Assembly (NCBI GenBank): GCA_032622095.1
Contig: CP136069.1
Location: 89,518,618 to 89,582,617 of the forward strand
Source of the DNA: Siphonodentalium dalli
Lineage: Eukaryota; Mollusca; Scaphopoda; Gadilida; Siphonodentaliidae
Direction of reading: 5' to 3'
Length of the DNA: 64,000 nucleotides
Shown here piece by piece: positions 61,498-64,000 of this stretch. Position 1 is the stretch's first letter, and the number at the start of each line of letters is the position of its first letter. Under the pieces are notes generated by a model. The model worked only from the letters and a program-made list of their open reading frames with translations. It did no database searches and was not told the DNA's origin. Position numbers and translations under genes: made by a program.

Positions 61498-61836
61498 CAG
61501 GGATGGGGTAATTGTAATTTGTAATTGTAATTAATTACATTTTTTCAAGTAATTGCATGTAATTGGTAATTAAGTTTATTCTCAATTACATGTAATTGCA
61601 ATTGTAATTGGTTAGGATGTAATTGTAATTGTAATTATGATATATATAGAGTTTATATAAATAAAAAGTGTTCCTACTTCAATGATGTGCTGAAATGTAA
61701 TTGTAATTGAATTACATTTCAAAGTAATTGTAATTAATTACATTGTGAAATAGATGTAATGGGAATTGTAATTGTAATTGAAAAATGTTGAAGTAATTGT
61801 AATTAATTACATTCACAAGTAATTGCCCCAAGCCTG
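61498..61836. mobile_element. Small hAT-type element built of GTAATT repeats
   Basis: The ends CAGGGATGGGGTAATTG and CAATTACTTG-type complement (right end CCCCAAGCCTG) are imperfect inverted repeats. The flanks CCAGTGAC (61490-61497) and GCAGTGAC (61837-61844) agree at seven of eight bases. The body is almost wholly degenerate 'taattgtaatt'. Confidence 0.7.
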
Positions 61837-61849
61837 GCAGTGACTGGCG

Positions 61850-63985
61850 GGGTGCTACCATCGTTGATTCGGAAAACAAATCTTCAAGGGCGAATGCCAC
61901 CGCTCCTGAGCCTTAGGGTGGGGAAAACTCATCATGTGTCGCTAACAGCGCACCAGCCAACCAGACTTCAGTTCTTCCCAGATGTAAACGCAGCTCGAGC
62001 TTTCATTTGCTCTCGCAATTCAGAAGACGGATGTACTTGCGCCTGTATAATCATCAGTTGTGTTTTTCTCAAATTCAATGTCATTGTGGGATAGACCTCA
62101 AAACATGCATGTTCCATGGCACTTTCACATTCCCATAATTTAACTGCGACAGGAGCGGTTTTAAATATACCTTCCAATAGTTTAATATTGAATCAACGAT
62201 TACTGTGACCATGCACATTTTGTCAAGAGGGAACAGTGCACAGTTTAATATTCGTGAATTAGAAAATTACAATTGCATATGGCTGCGAGAACAATTGCTC
62301 ATGTCTCCTGGGAAGGACTGAGACTTCTGACTCTTCCCCACGGTCCGTGGCCCACTCCATTACGAGAGTGGGTCTTGTCCCCCTGGAATCATACTCCCTC
62401 GGGATATTCCAGGCCTGCTCCACCATCTGTTTCCGTAAGTGTATAAAACGTTCTCCTCACCGTAAGCAAGGACACCGCTATGTTCTTGCACAGGAGAAAT
62501 CGGATCTCATCGTCCTCTTCGTCGAGAAAAGACAGTATCTTACCTGCGGTTTAATTTCTAGCAGGTAAGATCACGTGGCCATAGTAAATAACGGAATTTA
62601 CCTTATTAACCTTGTTTTGCAATAACTAACAAATGTTTTGTATATTATGCTTGCTAATAACTAACAGAATGTCTTATAGTCTTGTCTTATAGTCGAACGA
62701 GATTCGACTTTGATGCCCACACACCGTGCGGGTTGCTCATGAATATACGCGATACTGTCATAGTTGGTTGCGGGCCCATTGGTCCATGGTTAAACATTTT
62801 GAGCAAACGTACCAGTCTTAACTCGGGCAGGAACCATTCGGTCCCCCCTGGTCATGCTGCAAGCCCCGTCTTCTGCAGACCATGGGAGGCAGGGTGCCGT
62901 CCTCCGGAGATTCGGGCAACCAATCCTCCAGGACACAAGCACCCGCGCCTTTGGCGACTGTTCTGGGTGGGGAAGCCTCGTTGTCCCATGCCGCCCAAAG
63001 CGCACCAGCCAACTGGCCTTCTGACGCTTCCCCACGGCGCCGTGGCCCACTCCATTACGAGGGTCGGTCTTGTCCCCCTGGAAACGTAATCCCAAGTGAT
63101 ACGTCCAGGCCTGCTCCTCTGCCGTCAGGGGTTCTAGTGTATGTCATCGACGTTTATGTCAGCGTGTCAGGACCACCTGCATTTGGGAGATTCGGTGGGA
63201 GGCTTTCCCTGGTCAAATGGATCCTTTCAATTTCCCTTTTTTCCGCCATTCTGGCCTTGGGGTGGGAAATAACACCTTAAAATCTAACTGCGAGCGCAAT
63301 TATTCCTCGTTCGAGCCATTCCCAGTGTGGGCTTCCCTCTAGTACCTTACCTCAACCTGATGCAGGCTGTTCTGTTGCTGGCGTCGATCCTGACATGCTT
63401 TCTATAATTCTCCTGGCGTCTGATGGCTTTGACGACGATGAGCAAGGATCTCGGGCCGATGGTGGTTCCCACTGTCGGTCAAGGATTCTGTCGTTCCTAG
63501 CGAACTCGCTTTGCGTATGGAAATGACACGGGTCGATCTCTTGTAAAAACTTCATCACAGGATATGTGTCAAATCTTTTTACAATGAATTACACAAACTT
63601 TGCACAACTGTACCAGTCCTCGGGCTGTACCAGTTCGCGCCCCCTGGTCCTGCATCAGCAGACCGTGGCAGGCAGAGTGCCGTTCTCTGAGATTCGGGCA
63701 ACCAATCCTCCGGGACAATAGCACCCGAGCCTTTGGAGGCTGTTCTGTGTGGGGAAGACTCGCTGTCGCGTACTGTCAATAGCGCTTTCTATTTGGGAAG
63801 ATATAAATAGTAAATACAGACATCACTCTCATCGCATGAAACAAGAAAAAAGCAGCAGAAGAAGTCTCTACTGCTCGGTTTCTACTAGTAGCTGGCACGT
63901 ATGGTATGGCACTGCCTGGGATGTTTATTCCAAAAGACAAGGGGGGAGGTACAAGCTTGAGCAATGCTGGAATCTGAATTTATGA
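61850..63985 (+). pseudogene. Decayed gag-like coding region of copy II
   Basis: G/C-rich DNA with pieces of good reading frame broken by stops and frame changes. One piece (about 63328-63520) reads LPQPDAGCSVAGVDPDM and then an acidic stretch ASDGFDDDEQG. The last piece ends GTAWDVYSKRQGGRY before a stop at 63983, matching copy I. Internal blocks are repeated: 62820-62995 resembles 63600-63780, 62330-62425 resembles 63030-63115, and 61890-61980 resembles 62940-63030. No reverse transcriptase, integrase or recombinase motif is seen. Confidence 0.4.
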
Positions 63986-64000
63986 GCTCTTTCACATAAC

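Larger units (their letters stand above)
58812..64000. mobile_element. Large inverted-repeat element, copy II, right end outside the window
   Basis: The left end 'ccgccaaggagaagccc' followed by 'ttcaactgaactatatggat' is a diverged version of the left end of copy I. Colinear landmarks follow: GAAGTCTCCCTAATTTCG near 59148, 'catggctcttttccttctatt' type blocks near 60096 and 61336 (twice, so partly duplicated), then G/C-rich gag-like DNA to 63985. By comparison with copy I the right inverted repeat should lie roughly 100-200 bp beyond 64000. It contains the later hAT insertion at 61498. Confidence 0.55.

Noticed and set aside
62790-63095. Minus-strand frames of 64-101 codons in the G/C-rich right end
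   Set aside because: They are shadows opposite the plus-strand gag-like region, arising from high G/C and few stops.

Overview
The window is nuclear DNA from an animal. Its only credible gene is split by GT-AG introns, most of the rest is repetitive, and the mobile elements are eukaryotic types: hAT-like elements with 8-bp target-site duplications, inverted-repeat elements, and simple repeats. The repeat style suggests a marine invertebrate, most likely a mollusc. It includes hairpin-capped arrays rich in 'atggccgccagcagccatc' and 'ccgtccgtcc', elements starting 'TTATGCCCCCGA', and many 'tacatgta' motifs. That placement is an inference from repeat style, not from a marker gene.

Region 1 (1-20804, open to the left) is a very homogeneous tandem array. 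Its unit is a 451-bp inverted-repeat element (A) plus a 902-bp spacer (S), 1353 bp in all. Six units carry an extra 451-bp paralogous element (B) plus a TAAA joint, giving 1808 bp. A and B share an 18-19 bp terminal repeat (GGTTACACTGGTGTAAAT) and length but differ inside. Substitutions in S track the presence of B, and one unit is a recombinant. No part of the array looks protein coding.

Region 2 (20805-about 55200) starts about 310 bp after the array. It holds a plus-strand gene assembled from six phase-compatible short exons (21115-21211 or -21207, 36315-36373, 38329-38395, 47318-47399, 53107-53175, 55123-55194) and a possible 16-nt micro-exon. They encode about 150 residues of an acidic, probably helical protein that I cannot name; it runs on beyond the last exon seen. 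The introns are packed with mobile elements: a nested stack at 21825-25860, hAT-like elements at 24097-25333, 27620-28606 and 46106-46686, long fold-backs at 32486-32686, 46973-47088 and 47467-47664, and an array-bearing element at 48685-51345.

Region 3 (40330-45019 and 58812-64000) holds two diverged, roughly colinear copies of a large element. The first copy has about 42-bp terminal inverted repeats, and both carry decayed gag-like coding traces near the right end. A 334-bp relative with perfect 59-bp inverted repeats abuts the first copy. A second hairpin-capped array (55716-57781) and a small hAT element (61498-61836) complete the layout. No rRNA, tRNA, CRISPR array, operon or other prokaryotic signal was found.
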